From: Altererythrobacter sp. KTW20L | Lineage (GTDB): Bacteria; Pseudomonadota; Alphaproteobacteria; Sphingomonadales; Sphingomonadaceae | Reading direction: 5' to 3' | Assembly (NCBI RefSeq): GCF_023501975.1 | Contig: NZ_JAMFLH010000012.1 | Coordinates: forward strand, 1 to 64,000 | Length of the DNA stretch: 64,000 nucleotides | Shown here: positions 35,698-44,870 of the stretch, in pieces | How positions within the stretch are numbered: the first letter of the stretch is position 1 | Layout: each line of letters opens with the position of its first letter | Translations under genes and position numbers: made by a program | The notes under the pieces: model-generated | Databases searched by the model: none | What the model was told of the DNA's origin: nothing | What the model saw: the letters and a program-made list of their open reading frames with translations, nothing else

Positions 35698-37014
35698 CTA
35701 GAGCCGCTGGTCCACCGCATCGACCGGCAGCACGCTTTTCACGTCGTACAGCGCCGCACCGGGCTTGCCCAAAGCGCGGATGCCGTCGGCGCCCATGGCG
35801 ACGATATCGTCGTGCGCCACGGCCAGGATGATGCCGTCGTACTTGCCGGTTTCCAGCACGCTGACCGGGCGGATGCCGTATTCGAGCGCGCATTCATCGG
35901 CATCGACCCACTGGTCATAGACATCCACCGCGATGTCGAATTCGTGCAGGTGCTCGACGATGGAGGCGACCTTGGTGTTGCGATGGTCGGGGCAGTTTTC
36001 CTTGAAGGCAAAACCCAGCACCAGCACCCGCAGGTCACCCTTGAGCAGGCCCTTGCGGCCCATCAGGCGGACGAACTGGTTCACCACGTACTTGCCAACG
36101 CGGTCGTTGATCCGGCGGCCGGCCAGGATAACCTCGGGATGGTGCCCGATCGCCTCGGCCTTGTGGGTGAGGTAATAGGGATCGACACCGATGCAGTGCC
36201 CGCCGACAAGGCCGGGACGCACCGCCATGAAGTTCCACTTGGTGCCTGCTGCTTCCAGCACTTCCAATGTGTCGATGCCGAGCGAGTTGCAGATCATCGC
36301 AAGTTCGTTGGCGAGCGCGATGTTGAGGTCGCGCTGGGTGTTTTCCATCACCTTTGCGGCTTCGGCTACGCGGATCGAACTGGTGCGGTGGGTGCCCGCG
36401 GTCACGACACGGCGATAGAGCGCATCGACGAAATCGGCCGCTTCGGTCGTGGAGCCGCTGGTGATCTTGAGGATATCGGGCAGCTTGCGCAGCTTGTCGC
36501 CCGGGTTGATCCGTTCCGGGCTGTAGCCGCAGAAGAAGTCGGCATTATAGACGAGGCCCGACAGCTCTTCCAGGATCGGTACGCAGAACTCGTCGGTGCA
36601 GCCGGGATAGACCGTGCTTTCATAGATCACGATATCGCCGCGCTTCAGCACCTTGCCGATGGCGCGGGTGGCGCTTTCCAGCGGCTTCAGGTCCGGATGG
36701 TTGTGACCATCGAGCGGGGTGGGCACGGTAACGATGAACACATTGCACTGCGCCACCTCGTCCCATTCACCGGTGAAGGTGAGCTGGGTCGCTTCGGCCA
36801 GTTCGGCGGGCGTCGCTTCCTTGGTCTCGTCATGCCCGGCCTTCAGGTTGGCGATCCTCGCAGGCTTGATGTCGATGCCTACGGTGGGAAACTGGCGGCC
36901 GAAAGCCACGGCCACCGGCAGGCCGACATAGCCAAGGCCCACCACGCCGATGCGCACGTCTTCCAGCGCCAGCGGGAAGGGCGCGGTTGCCTGCTTGCTC
37001 GCCACCTGGGTCAT
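35698..37014 (-). CDS. Nucleotide-sugar dehydrogenase (TviB/WbpO-like)
   Basis: A 438-residue UDP-glucose/GDP-mannose dehydrogenase-family enzyme that oxidises a sugar C6 to the uronate with two NAD. The Rossmann motif IGVVGLGYVGLPVAVAFGRQFP lies at about residues 23-44 (GVVGLGYVGLPVAVAFG). IVTVPTPLD, YESTVYPGCTDE and the catalytic Cys in GLVGGHCIGVDPYYLTHKA are typical of the UDP-N-acetylhexosamine branch (VipA/TviB). It directly abuts the upstream glycosyltransferase gene, so the two are almost surely one transcript. Confidence 0.9.
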   Translation of the reverse strand: MTQVASKQATAPFPLALEDVRIGVVGLGYVGLPVAVAFGRQFPTVGIDIKPARIANLKAGHDETKEATPAELAEATQLTFTGEWDEVAQCNVFIVTVPTPLDGHNHPDLKPLESATRAIGKVLKRGDIVIYESTVYPGCTDEFCVPILEELSGLVYNADFFCGYSPERINPGDKLRKLPDILKITSGSTTEAADFVDALYRRVVTAGTHRTSSIRVAEAAKVMENTQRDLNIALANELAMICNSLGIDTLEVLEAAGTKWNFMAVRPGLVGGHCIGVDPYYLTHKAEAIGHHPEVILAGRRINDRVGKYVVNQFVRLMGRKGLLKGDLRVLVLGFAFKENCPDHRNTKVASIVEHLHEFDIAVDVYDQWVDADECALEYGIRPVSVLETGKYDGIILAVAHDDIVAMGADGIRALGKPGAALYDVKSVLPVDAVDQRL

Positions 37015-37779
37015 TCAGCGCTCGGTCGTCTGCAGCGGCCAGTAGCCGGACAGGATGCGCTCGCCGCCGATGCCGCTTTCGACTTCGGCGGTCACGCGCT
37101 TGCCGATGCCCGACAGGTTGGCATCGTGCATGCGATAACAGAACAGAGGCTCGGGCAGGTGGCGGCCGTTCCAGCCCTTGGCAACGATGCGCTTCCACTT
37201 GTGGTGCTTGGTACCCTTGCGGATCGCCTCGTCATAGGGCGCCGATTCCAGCACCGGCGCGGCCAGGCAGGTGGCAGGCTCGGGTACGAAGGAATAGCGA
37301 TCGAGCAGGGCGGGGTCCCACGCGGTGGACTTGCCCCGGTCGAGCTGTTCGCCCGCCTGGTTGATCAGCATGCAATCGGTATAGAGGAAGGCGATCGACG
37401 GGTCCTCGGCGCGGGCCTTCTCCAGTTCGGCGATGGTGCGCTCCGCATAGTCGGGCAGCAGGATATCGTCGGAATCCAGGATGATGAAATAGTGGCCGGT
37501 GACATGCTCCAGCGCCCGGTTGAGCGCGCCCAGCTTGCCGACATTGCTTTCCAGCGCGATCAGCATGGTGCTGTCCAGGCTATCTGCCTGATCGAGCGCG
37601 CGGTGTGCTTCTTCCACCGAATTGTCGGTGCTGGCATCGTCCACCACGATCAACTGGATCGGCCCATAGGTCTGCGCCGCCACGCTGGCGATCGCCTCGC
37701 TCAAGAAGCGGCCGTAGTTGTAGTTGGGGATGACGACACTCAGCAGTTTTTCGGTAGCGTCGGTCAAATTGGTCTCCAT
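37015..37779 (-). CDS. Family 2 glycosyltransferase
   Basis: A 254-residue GT-A glycosyltransferase. SVVIPNYNYGRFLSEAIASV lies at residues 14-33, VVDDASTDNS follows, and the metal-binding DSDD is in YFIILDSDDILLPD. The C-terminal region has aromatic residues but no membrane segment, so it is cytoplasmic or peripheral. GGAAG precedes ATG 37779. Together with the nucleotide-sugar dehydrogenase it suggests uronate-containing surface glycan. Confidence 0.9.
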   Translation of the reverse strand: METNLTDATEKLLSVVIPNYNYGRFLSEAIASVAAQTYGPIQLIVVDDASTDNSVEEAHRALDQADSLDSTMLIALESNVGKLGALNRALEHVTGHYFIILDSDDILLPDYAERTIAELEKARAEDPSIAFLYTDCMLINQAGEQLDRGKSTAWDPALLDRYSFVPEPATCLAAPVLESAPYDEAIRKGTKHHKWKRIVAKGWNGRHLPEPLFCYRMHDANLSGIGKRVTAEVESGIGGERILSGYWPLQTTER

Positions 37780-37833
37780 CGGTAGGCTTCCAAAGTAGTG
37801 TCCGCAGAAATTGCGGCAAGAGCCAGTTGGCTG

Positions 37834-38955
37834 TTATCCCACAGAGCGGCTGGCGCGGGCGAAGAGATTGGCGGGCGATGTGTCCAGCCGCTCCATCGCC
37901 GGCGCGCAGAAACTGGCGACCAGTGCCTTGTCCGCGTCGGAGATTTCCGACTGCTTTTGCGCGCTGTCGGAAGTGAACTTGCGGCTGTCGCTGTCATCCT
38001 TGGAATGGAAGGCGAACTGCTCGGCCATCAGGGCCAGCTCGTCCGCCCCCGGGTCGAAGTGGAACCCGCGCGCCAGCATGGCGGGGAAATTGGCCGGGTT
38101 GATATCGCGGTAGTTCACGTGGGCGACGCGGCCTTCGGCCTGCTCCGCCACTTCCAGATAGCGCGCAAAGCAGCGGGCGAGGTATTCGATCTCGTCCATG
38201 GCCTGCGTATCCTGCCAGTCCACGCCCGCCAGGAAGCCCGCCTGCCGCCGTCCCTTGGCCCACAGGACCGCGCTGGTCTCGCGCAGGACCGAGGCGACCA
38301 CTTCCACCGGGTCGCGATAGAGGAATAGCGCGGGCACCTGGGGAAAGGCCTGCATGGCGAAGTCGATATAGAGCGTATTCCAGCTGATGAACTTGACGAA
38401 GCTGTGCACCTGCTCCGGCCGCCGCCGCCGGGTCATCGCCAGCACCAGGTTGCGGAACATGTGGAGGTTTTCCTCCGACGGCGCGGCAGGCTGGCTGAAA
38501 TCGCGGGTGATCGCGGCCCAGAAGCCGCGTTGCAGCGGACCGCCCTGGTTGATCACCAGATTGCGCGGAGAGCGGGCAATGGCCTTGCCTGTCAGCGTCG
38601 AGCCGCAGCGCGAGATGTGGAACATGAAGCCGCTTGGTTCGATCGGATCGGCCAGGATCCGGTCATCCAGCAGCACGTCGAGCGAAGTCGCAAAGGCCTC
38701 GCCGATGCTGCCTGCTTTCGCCAGCGCCTCGACGGTGAACATGTACTGCCATTCGCGGAACGGGTGGTCGCCGATATCGGCCCACAGCACTGTCGCGTCC
38801 GCCCCGTTTGTGCCGGGATCGATCGCCAGCGGCACCATGCCCGGGACCGCGCGGATGCGCTCTACCGCCGCGTCGTTCGACAGGCGGGTGCTGCCCACAT
38901 GGGGGACAAGGGCCATGACCACTTCATGGTCCGGCAGGGCGTAGAGCGCCGTCAA
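37834..38955 (-). CDS. Sulfotransferase-like family protein
   Basis: A 373-residue protein with the two PAPS-binding signatures of sulfotransferases. FMFHISRCGSTLTGKAIA (about residues 108-125) is the 5'-phosphosulfate loop, and PALFLYRDPVEVVASVLRE (about 208-226) the 3'-phosphate motif. The N-terminal hundred residues are a separate domain I do not recognise. The start is TTG 38955, chosen for GGAG six bases before it. Position beside glycan genes suggests sulfation of a carbohydrate, but activity and acceptor are inferred. Confidence 0.75.
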   Translation of the reverse strand: MTALYALPDHEVVMALVPHVGSTRLSNDAAVERIRAVPGMVPLAIDPGTNGADATVLWADIGDHPFREWQYMFTVEALAKAGSIGEAFATSLDVLLDDRILADPIEPSGFMFHISRCGSTLTGKAIARSPRNLVINQGGPLQRGFWAAITRDFSQPAAPSEENLHMFRNLVLAMTRRRRPEQVHSFVKFISWNTLYIDFAMQAFPQVPALFLYRDPVEVVASVLRETSAVLWAKGRRQAGFLAGVDWQDTQAMDEIEYLARCFARYLEVAEQAEGRVAHVNYRDINPANFPAMLARGFHFDPGADELALMAEQFAFHSKDDSDSRKFTSDSAQKQSEISDADKALVASFCAPAMERLDTSPANLFARASRSVG

Positions 38956-39140
38956 AGGTTCTCCGTGGCATGAGCGGGTCGGGGCGGAGGGTGCCCGCGA
39001 GCGCGCGGCCCCTTAGGTCCGCCGGGGGCAAAATGTCAACCGAAACGCGGCGGATGCGGCCTGCGGCCCTTGGCAAAGCGGACACAAATGGGCAAGTCGG
39101 CCCGGCCATCCAAGAGCCATCCCGCCAGCAGGAATTGATC

Positions 39141-40571
39141 ATGACCCAACTTCCCACCGCACTCCTCGCCCACGGGCTGGACGACACGGGCATGGAGGTG
39201 ACCAATCCGGCCACCGGCGAGGTCCTGTGCAGGGTGCGGACCTATGACGAGGCCGGGATCGACGTTGTGATCCGCACTGCCGAGGCGGCGCGCAAGGCCT
39301 GGGCGGGCGAACTGGCCAAGACCCGCGCCTATGCGCTGCGCGACTGGTTCAACCTGATCGTCGCCCACCGCGAAGAGCTGGCGCTGATCTGCACTCTGGA
39401 AGCGGGCAAGCCATTGGCAGAATCGCGTGGCGAACTGGATTACGCCGCCAGCTTCGTCGAATGGTTCAGCGAGGAATCGCGCCGCGCCTATGGCGAGACG
39501 ATTCCCAGCTTCGGCCACGGCAAGGACGTGATCGTGACCAAGGAGCCGGTCGGCACCTGCGCCGCGATAACCCCATGGAATTTCCCCCTGACCATGATCA
39601 CCCGCAAGGCCGCCCCGGCGCTGGCGGCGGGCTGTGCCATGGTGATGAAGCCTTCCGAAAGCACACCGCTTAGCGCTTTGGCGCTGGAGGCCCTGGCACG
39701 GAAGGCGTGTATTCCGGCGGACATTTTCCGCATCCTCCCTAGTGCCGATGCGGCGATGGTCGGCAAGGTGTTCTGCACCCATCCCACTGTGCGCAAGATC
39801 AGTTTCACCGGCTCCACCGCCATCGGCAAGCTGCTGCTGACCCAGGCGGGCAGCACGGTGAAGCGCGCGAGCATGGAACTGGGCGGGAACGCGCCGTTCA
39901 TCGTGTTTGCCGATGCCGACATGGAAGCTGCCGTGGAAGGCGCGCTGGTGGCCAAGTTCCGCAACGCCGGGCAGGCCTGCATCGGCCTCAACCGCCTTCT
40001 GGTGGAAGACAGCGTGCACGACGAATTCGTCGATCGCTATGTGGCGCGGGCCTCTGCGCTGGTGACCGGAAATGGCCTCGATCCCGCCAGCCAGGTCGGC
40101 CCGCTGATCAACGATCGCGCCTTGCAAGGGGTGGAATCCAAGGTCGATCACGCACGCGGGCAGGGCGCGAGCCTCGCCTGTGGCGGCAACCGGCACAATG
40201 CCGGCGCGCAGTTCTATACCCCCACCGTCCTGACCGGCGTGACGCAGGACATGGAGATCGCCCAGCAGGAAATCTTCGGGCCGGTCGCCTCGGTTATGAA
40301 GTTCAGCGGCGAGGACGAAGCGCTGCGCATCGCCAACGACACCCGGTATGGCCTCGCCTCCTATCTCTACACCCGCGATATCGGCCGCGCGTGGCGGGTG
40401 ATGGACGGGCTGGAATACGGCATGGTTGCGCTCAACGAAGGGCTGCTCGGCACCGAGGTCGCGCCGTTCGGCGGGGTGAAGGAATCGGGCCTTGGCCGCG
40501 AAGGATCGCGCCACGGTATGGACGAATACCTCGAGCTGAAATATCGTTTGGTCGGTGGCCTGTCGTCCTGA
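39141..40571 (+). CDS. gabD: NAD(P)-dependent succinate-semialdehyde dehydrogenase
   Basis: A 476-residue aldehyde dehydrogenase. AAITPWNFPLTMITRKAAPALAAGC is the family's early core (ITPWNFPLTMITRK), MELGGNAPFIVFADAD carries the catalytic Glu and FRNAGQACIGLNRLLV the nucleophilic Cys. EIFGPVASVMKF and NEGLLGTEVAPFGGVKESGLGREG close the domain; these fit GabD. ATG 39141 with AGGA eight bases upstream is the start; a longer in-frame start at 38970 is rejected. No gabT is adjacent. Confidence 0.92.
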   Translation: MTQLPTALLAHGLDDTGMEVTNPATGEVLCRVRTYDEAGIDVVIRTAEAARKAWAGELAKTRAYALRDWFNLIVAHREELALICTLEAGKPLAESRGELDYAASFVEWFSEESRRAYGETIPSFGHGKDVIVTKEPVGTCAAITPWNFPLTMITRKAAPALAAGCAMVMKPSESTPLSALALEALARKACIPADIFRILPSADAAMVGKVFCTHPTVRKISFTGSTAIGKLLLTQAGSTVKRASMELGGNAPFIVFADADMEAAVEGALVAKFRNAGQACIGLNRLLVEDSVHDEFVDRYVARASALVTGNGLDPASQVGPLINDRALQGVESKVDHARGQGASLACGGNRHNAGAQFYTPTVLTGVTQDMEIAQQEIFGPVASVMKFSGEDEALRIANDTRYGLASYLYTRDIGRAWRVMDGLEYGMVALNEGLLGTEVAPFGGVKESGLGREGSRHGMDEYLELKYRLVGGLSS

Positions 40572-40638
40572 GGGATTTCTTCCTGAGGGTTGTCGGCCTG
40601 ACCAAGAAAGAAAAACAATAACAGGGGGAGCAAGCGCC

Positions 40639-41274
40639 ATGGGCCTTGGCCATTGGTATAACGAGAAAATCCTGCCCAAATGCGTGGCCGCCGGTTGCGG
40701 CACGCCCGAAGTGACCGAACTGCGACGCCAGGTCGTGCCGCTGGCGCGCGGCGACGTGTTCGAGATGGGCGTGGGCGGGGGCTATAACCAGCCGCTCTAT
40801 GACCATTCCGCGGTCACCAGCTTTGCCGGGATCGATCCCAACGGCGCCTTGCTGGATGCAGCGCGGGCGCGGGCGAAGGAGTCCGGCTGGGAGGCCGATA
40901 TCCGCCAGGGCGTGGGCGAGGCGATCCCGTTTGACGATGCCAGTTTCGATACGGTGGTCTGCACCTATACCCTGTGTTCGGTGGACGATCCGGCCAAGGT
41001 GGTGAGCGAGATGCGCCGGGTGCTGAAGCCCGGCGGCACGCTGCTCTATCTTGAACATGGCAAGGCACCCGATCTGGCGCAGCAGAAGTGGCAGCGGCGG
41101 CTGGAGCCTGTGTGGAAGCGCCTGATGGGCAATTGCCACCTCACCCGCGAGATCGGCCCGGTTATCGCGCCCGCAGGCTTCGTGCTGGAACCGGTAGGCC
41201 AGGAGTATTTCGACGGCGTGCCCAAGTGGGCCGGCTGGATGGAATGGGGCGTGGCGCGGAAGGCCGGCGACTAG
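40639..41274 (+). CDS. Class I SAM-dependent methyltransferase
   Basis: A 211-residue UbiE/PhcB-like methyltransferase. VFEMGVGGGYNQPLYD is the SAM loop, FAGIDPNGALLDAARAR motif II, and FDTVVCTYTLCSVDDPAKVVSEMRRVLKPGG the late core (TYTLCSVDDPAKVV). AGGGGGA lies upstream of ATG 40639. The C-terminal half resembles phospholipid N-methyltransferases but the acceptor cannot be assigned. Confidence 0.87.
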   Translation: MGLGHWYNEKILPKCVAAGCGTPEVTELRRQVVPLARGDVFEMGVGGGYNQPLYDHSAVTSFAGIDPNGALLDAARARAKESGWEADIRQGVGEAIPFDDASFDTVVCTYTLCSVDDPAKVVSEMRRVLKPGGTLLYLEHGKAPDLAQQKWQRRLEPVWKRLMGNCHLTREIGPVIAPAGFVLEPVGQEYFDGVPKWAGWMEWGVARKAGD

Positions 41275-41300
41275 TCAGCACGCAATCTATCCGGCGAAAG

Positions 41301-41339
41301 AAAAACCCCGGCGAAGCGTGATGCTTCGCCGGGGTTTTT
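41301..41339. terminator. Bidirectional intrinsic terminator
   Basis: AAAAACCCCGGCGAAGC (41301-41317) and its exact complement (41323-41339) make a 17-base-pair stem with a GTGAT loop. The A-rich and T-rich ends allow it to stop transcription from both the methyltransferase gene and rne, which converge here. Confidence 0.95.
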
Positions 41340-41371
41340 CATGTCAGTCACGCATGTGCGCGATAGTGCGA

Positions 41372-44347
41372 TTACTGCCCGAAGGTCCGCTGCCACCAGC
41401 CACCGCGGCGGGGCTGGCTGCCGGCTTCGGTTTCACCGTTGGCATCATTGGCCGGTTCGGCTGCCGCTTCAGGTGCCGGTTCCGCTGCCGGGGCAGGCTC
41501 CGGGGCAGGAGTGTCACCGGCAGCTTCAGCCTTCTTGCGACGCGGCGCGCGCTTGGGCTTGGCTGCTTCTTCCGGCGCATCGGTCACGGCGGGCACGTCG
41601 GCCGGTGCGGGGGCCGCTGCCGGAGCTTCCACCGTCTCGGCCTTCTTGCGGCTGCGACGGGCGGGCTTGGCCGGGGCTTCCTCTGCCGCCTCCGGCGCTG
41701 CCACTTCGGCCGCTACTTCTTCCGGCGCGGCTTCCACTGCATCGGCCTTCTTGCGGCGGGTGCGCTTGGGCTTTTCCGCCACCTCGGGTTCTACCGGAGC
41801 GGGTTCGGCTGCGGCTTCGACGGGAGCGGCTTCCTCGGCGGCCTCATCCGAAGCTGTCTGCTCGTCACTACCATCGCTTTCGGCTTCGTTGCCAGCTTCG
41901 TCACGCCGACGACCACGGCCACGACCACCGCGACGGCGACGCTTGGGACGACCTTCGCCGTTCTCGGCATCCTCGCCTTCACGCGGTTCGCGGTCATCCG
42001 AAATATCGTCCGAACCGGCTTCCTCGCCTTCGGCAGCATTGCCCTCGGCGCCTTCGGCCTGTTCCGCGCCGTTCTCGTCACGGTCGCGGCCACGGCCACG
42101 GCCACCACGGCGGCGGCGGCGACGCTTGCGGCGGGCATCGGCCTCTTCCTCGGTCTCGCCTTCGCGCGGGACTTCGCGGGCTTCCTCTTCGCGATCGGTG
42201 TCGCTTGCGGGAGCGACATCGCGCGAACTATCGCGCGAGCGGCCACGGCCACCACGGCTGCGGCCACGGCCACGGCCGCGTTCACGACCGGATTCGCGAT
42301 CGCTGTCGTCCTCGGAACGATCCGCTTCGAACTCTTCCTCTTCCTCGTCCTCCTCGGGATAGTCCTCGAGGTCTTCGACTTCGAGCGCGATGGGCTCAAA
42401 CGCGGGCATTTCGGTCGGGCGCGGGCCGGACGAGGCGACGCGCATCTTGGCGCCCTCGTTCTCGCCTTCGGGCACGACCTGCACCATCACGTGATAGCGA
42501 TGCTCGATCTCGGCGAGGTCGGCGCGCTTGGCGTTGAGCAGGTAAACGGCCGCTTCGGTGGAAGCATAGAGCGTGATCACTGTGCCCTTGCCCTTGGCGG
42601 CTTCGTCCTCGATCAGGCGCAGGGCTGAAAGACCAGCGGAGCTGGCGGTGCGGACGAGGCCCGTGCCATCGCAGTGCGGGCACTGGCGGGTGGTGGCCTC
42701 CAGCACGCCGGTGCGCAGGCGCTGGCGGCTCATCTCCATCAGGCCGAAGCCCGAGATACGGCCCACCTGGATGCGCGCGCGGTCGTTCTTGAGCGAGTCC
42801 TTCATGCACCGCTCGACCTTGCGGGTGTTTCCGGAGTGCTCCATGTCTATGAAGTCGATCACCACCAGGCCGGCCATGTCGCGCAGGCGCAGCTGACGGG
42901 CGATTTCGCGCGCGGCTTCAAGGTTGGTGTTGAGCGCGGTCGCCTCGATGCCGTGTTCCTTGGTGGAACGGCCCGAGTTGATGTCGATCGAGACCAGCGC
43001 TTCTGTCGGGTTGATGACGAGGTAGCCGCCGCTTTTCAGCTGGACCACCGGATCGTACATCGCCGAAAGCTGGTCTTCCGCGCCGTATCGCTGGAACAGC
43101 GGGACCGGATCGGAATAGGCCTTCACCCGTCGCACGTGGCTGGGCATCAACAATTTCATGAAATCGCGGGCGGCGCGGTAGCCTTCGGCCCCTTCGACCA
43201 CCACTTCTTCGATCTCGCGGTTGTAGATGTCGCGGATGGCGCGCTTGATGAGGTCGGAATCCGAATGGATCGCGGCCGGTGCGCTAGACGACAGTGTGCG
43301 TTCGCGGATCTCGTCCCACAGGCGGGCGAGATAGTCGAAATCGCGCTTGATCTCGGTCTTGTTGCGCTGGAGGCCCGCGGTGCGAACGATCAGGCCCATC
43401 GATTTGGGCAGGGTCAGTTCGTTGACGATCTGCTTCAGCCGCTTGCGATCCGAGCCGCTGGAGATCTTGCGGCTGATGCCGCCGCCGTGGCTGGAATTGG
43501 GCATGAGCACGCAATAGCGGCCTGCCAGGCTGAGGTATGTGGTGAGTGCGGCGCCCTTGTTGCCGCGTTCTTCCTTGACCACCTGGACCAGCAGCACCTG
43601 GCGGCGCTGGATGACGTCCTGGATCTTGTAGCGGCGACGCAGAGCCTGGCGCTTGGCGCGCACGTCGTCGATTTCCTTGGCACGGTTCGATCCGCCACCC
43701 TGACGGCGACCCTGCGGGCGGCCACGGCCGCCGCGGCCCCGATCACCACCACGCCCACGACCACCGCGCGAGCGGCCATTGGCATCGCCGGTTTCCTCGT
43801 CCGAATCGTCTTCGGAGCCGGCGTCGTTATCGCCGTCGATTTCGTCGTCGCCGTTTTCGTCCGAGTCGTCATCGCCATTGGCGACCTGGCCGTCCTCGAT
43901 CGTGGCGACTTCGTCCTTTTCGGATGTGTCGATTTCCTCGACCCCGTCGTGGTCGTCGTCGTCATCATCATCGTCGTGGTCGTCTCCGCGATAGTCCTCG
44001 TCGGAGTAGCCGTCCTCGTCGTCGTCTTCCTCGGCGCGCAGGGCGGCTTCCTCGTCGGCAGCGGCCTGTTCTTCCGCCAGCAGGCGGGCGCGATCCTCGG
44101 AGGGGATCTGGTAATAGTCGGGATGGATTTCGCTGAAGGCGAGGAACCCGTGGCGATTGCCGCCAAAGTCCACGAAGGCCGCCTGGAGCGAAGGTTCAAC
44201 GCGGGTTACCTTGGCGAGATAGATGTTGCCCTTGATCTGCTTGTGTTCGGCAGATTCAAAGTCGAACTCCTCAATCCGGTTTCCCTTGAGGACTGCCACC
44301 CGCGTTTCTTCCGGGTGGCGCGCATCGATAAGCATGCGGGTTGCCAT
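41372..44347 (-). CDS. rne: Ribonuclease E/G
   Basis: A 991-residue endoribonuclease and degradosome scaffold. The S1 domain starts near residue 36 (KGNIYLAKVTRVEPSLQAAF) and is split by an insert at about 86-240: first a very acidic stretch (99-188, with a run of Asp) and then RGG-rich repeats (191-217). The catalytic acid motif is in VVIDFIDMEHSGNTRKVERC. The zinc link is Cys556 and Cys559 in CPHCDGTG. From about residue 660 the tail is disordered, with alternating acidic, GRGR-rich and Lys/Pro/Ala-rich segments and a short conserved end RRGGWWQRTFGQ. ATG 44347 is preferred over one 18 bases upstream since CGGAGAAT precedes it. Confidence 0.97.
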   Translation of the reverse strand: MATRMLIDARHPEETRVAVLKGNRIEEFDFESAEHKQIKGNIYLAKVTRVEPSLQAAFVDFGGNRHGFLAFSEIHPDYYQIPSEDRARLLAEEQAAADEEAALRAEEDDDEDGYSDEDYRGDDHDDDDDDDDHDGVEEIDTSEKDEVATIEDGQVANGDDDSDENGDDEIDGDNDAGSEDDSDEETGDANGRSRGGRGRGGDRGRGGRGRPQGRRQGGGSNRAKEIDDVRAKRQALRRRYKIQDVIQRRQVLLVQVVKEERGNKGAALTTYLSLAGRYCVLMPNSSHGGGISRKISSGSDRKRLKQIVNELTLPKSMGLIVRTAGLQRNKTEIKRDFDYLARLWDEIRERTLSSSAPAAIHSDSDLIKRAIRDIYNREIEEVVVEGAEGYRAARDFMKLLMPSHVRRVKAYSDPVPLFQRYGAEDQLSAMYDPVVQLKSGGYLVINPTEALVSIDINSGRSTKEHGIEATALNTNLEAAREIARQLRLRDMAGLVVIDFIDMEHSGNTRKVERCMKDSLKNDRARIQVGRISGFGLMEMSRQRLRTGVLEATTRQCPHCDGTGLVRTASSAGLSALRLIEDEAAKGKGTVITLYASTEAAVYLLNAKRADLAEIEHRYHVMVQVVPEGENEGAKMRVASSGPRPTEMPAFEPIALEVEDLEDYPEEDEEEEEFEADRSEDDSDRESGRERGRGRGRSRGGRGRSRDSSRDVAPASDTDREEEAREVPREGETEEEADARRKRRRRRRGGRGRGRDRDENGAEQAEGAEGNAAEGEEAGSDDISDDREPREGEDAENGEGRPKRRRRGGRGRGRRRDEAGNEAESDGSDEQTASDEAAEEAAPVEAAAEPAPVEPEVAEKPKRTRRKKADAVEAAPEEVAAEVAAPEAAEEAPAKPARRSRKKAETVEAPAAAPAPADVPAVTDAPEEAAKPKRAPRRKKAEAAGDTPAPEPAPAAEPAPEAAAEPANDANGETEAGSQPRRGGWWQRTFGQ

Positions 44348-44870
44348 TAAATATTCTCCGGGCATGTGATCCTCGACTTGCGCCTGGCCGAAATTGGCCG
44401 AGCGCCGTCAGAGCACGCCGATTTGTGTGGATTCCCCGCAAGGCCGGTCGATCCGGCAGAGTGCCAGACCGGAGCGGTGCAGGGAGGATTTGATAAGCGC
44501 TGCCACCGGAAAGCCGGCTGGTGGCGCTGCGGAACGTGTCTGCCATGATGGAAAGGCGCAGGATTTCTTTCTGCGCGAGAGCCGGGCCAGCCGCAGTGCG
44601 GTCTTTCGACCGCCGGCTGACCATGGTGCTCCTGCTTTTCATCGTGACATCAACCTGTAATTCTTGACCGTAACCGAGATGATCGCGGTGCCGGAATTGC
44701 CCCGGAACTGCCAAAGAACAGTTTGGTCCGGGGATTTGCTCGGCTAGCATTTGGGGAAAGCCTCGGCAACCTTATTGCGTGGATTGGTAAATTTCCTGTC
44801 TTAAGGCCATATTGGTTCAACGTTTTGTGGCGCGGGCGGTTCGGGGCCTATCGGGCCGGGCTGCGCGCAG
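44348..44870. promoter_or_regulatory. rne leader with two strong hairpins, and rne-amidase divergent region
   Basis: This 523-base stretch has no gene that I can support. Two strong stem-loops lie where the rne leader would be. 44496-44528: AGCGCTGCCACCGG, loop AAAG, then a complementary arm with one bulged C. 44588-44619: CAGCCG and GCGGTC pair with GACCGC and CGGCTG around a TTTC loop, with a CAGT bulge. RNase E is autoregulated through its 5' leader in enterobacteria; a similar role here is inference. The right half, about 44640-44870, must hold the two divergent promoters, but no convincing -35/-10 pair was identified. Confidence 0.5.

Noticed and set aside
35812-37785. Plus-strand open frame opposite the nucleotide-sugar dehydrogenase and glycosyltransferase genes
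   Set aside because: It crosses two real genes and their junction and has no domain features.
42674-44350. Plus-strand open frame opposite the first half of rne
   Set aside because: It arises from the acidic and RGG repeats of rne read backwards and gives a low-complexity hydrophobic translation with no start signal.
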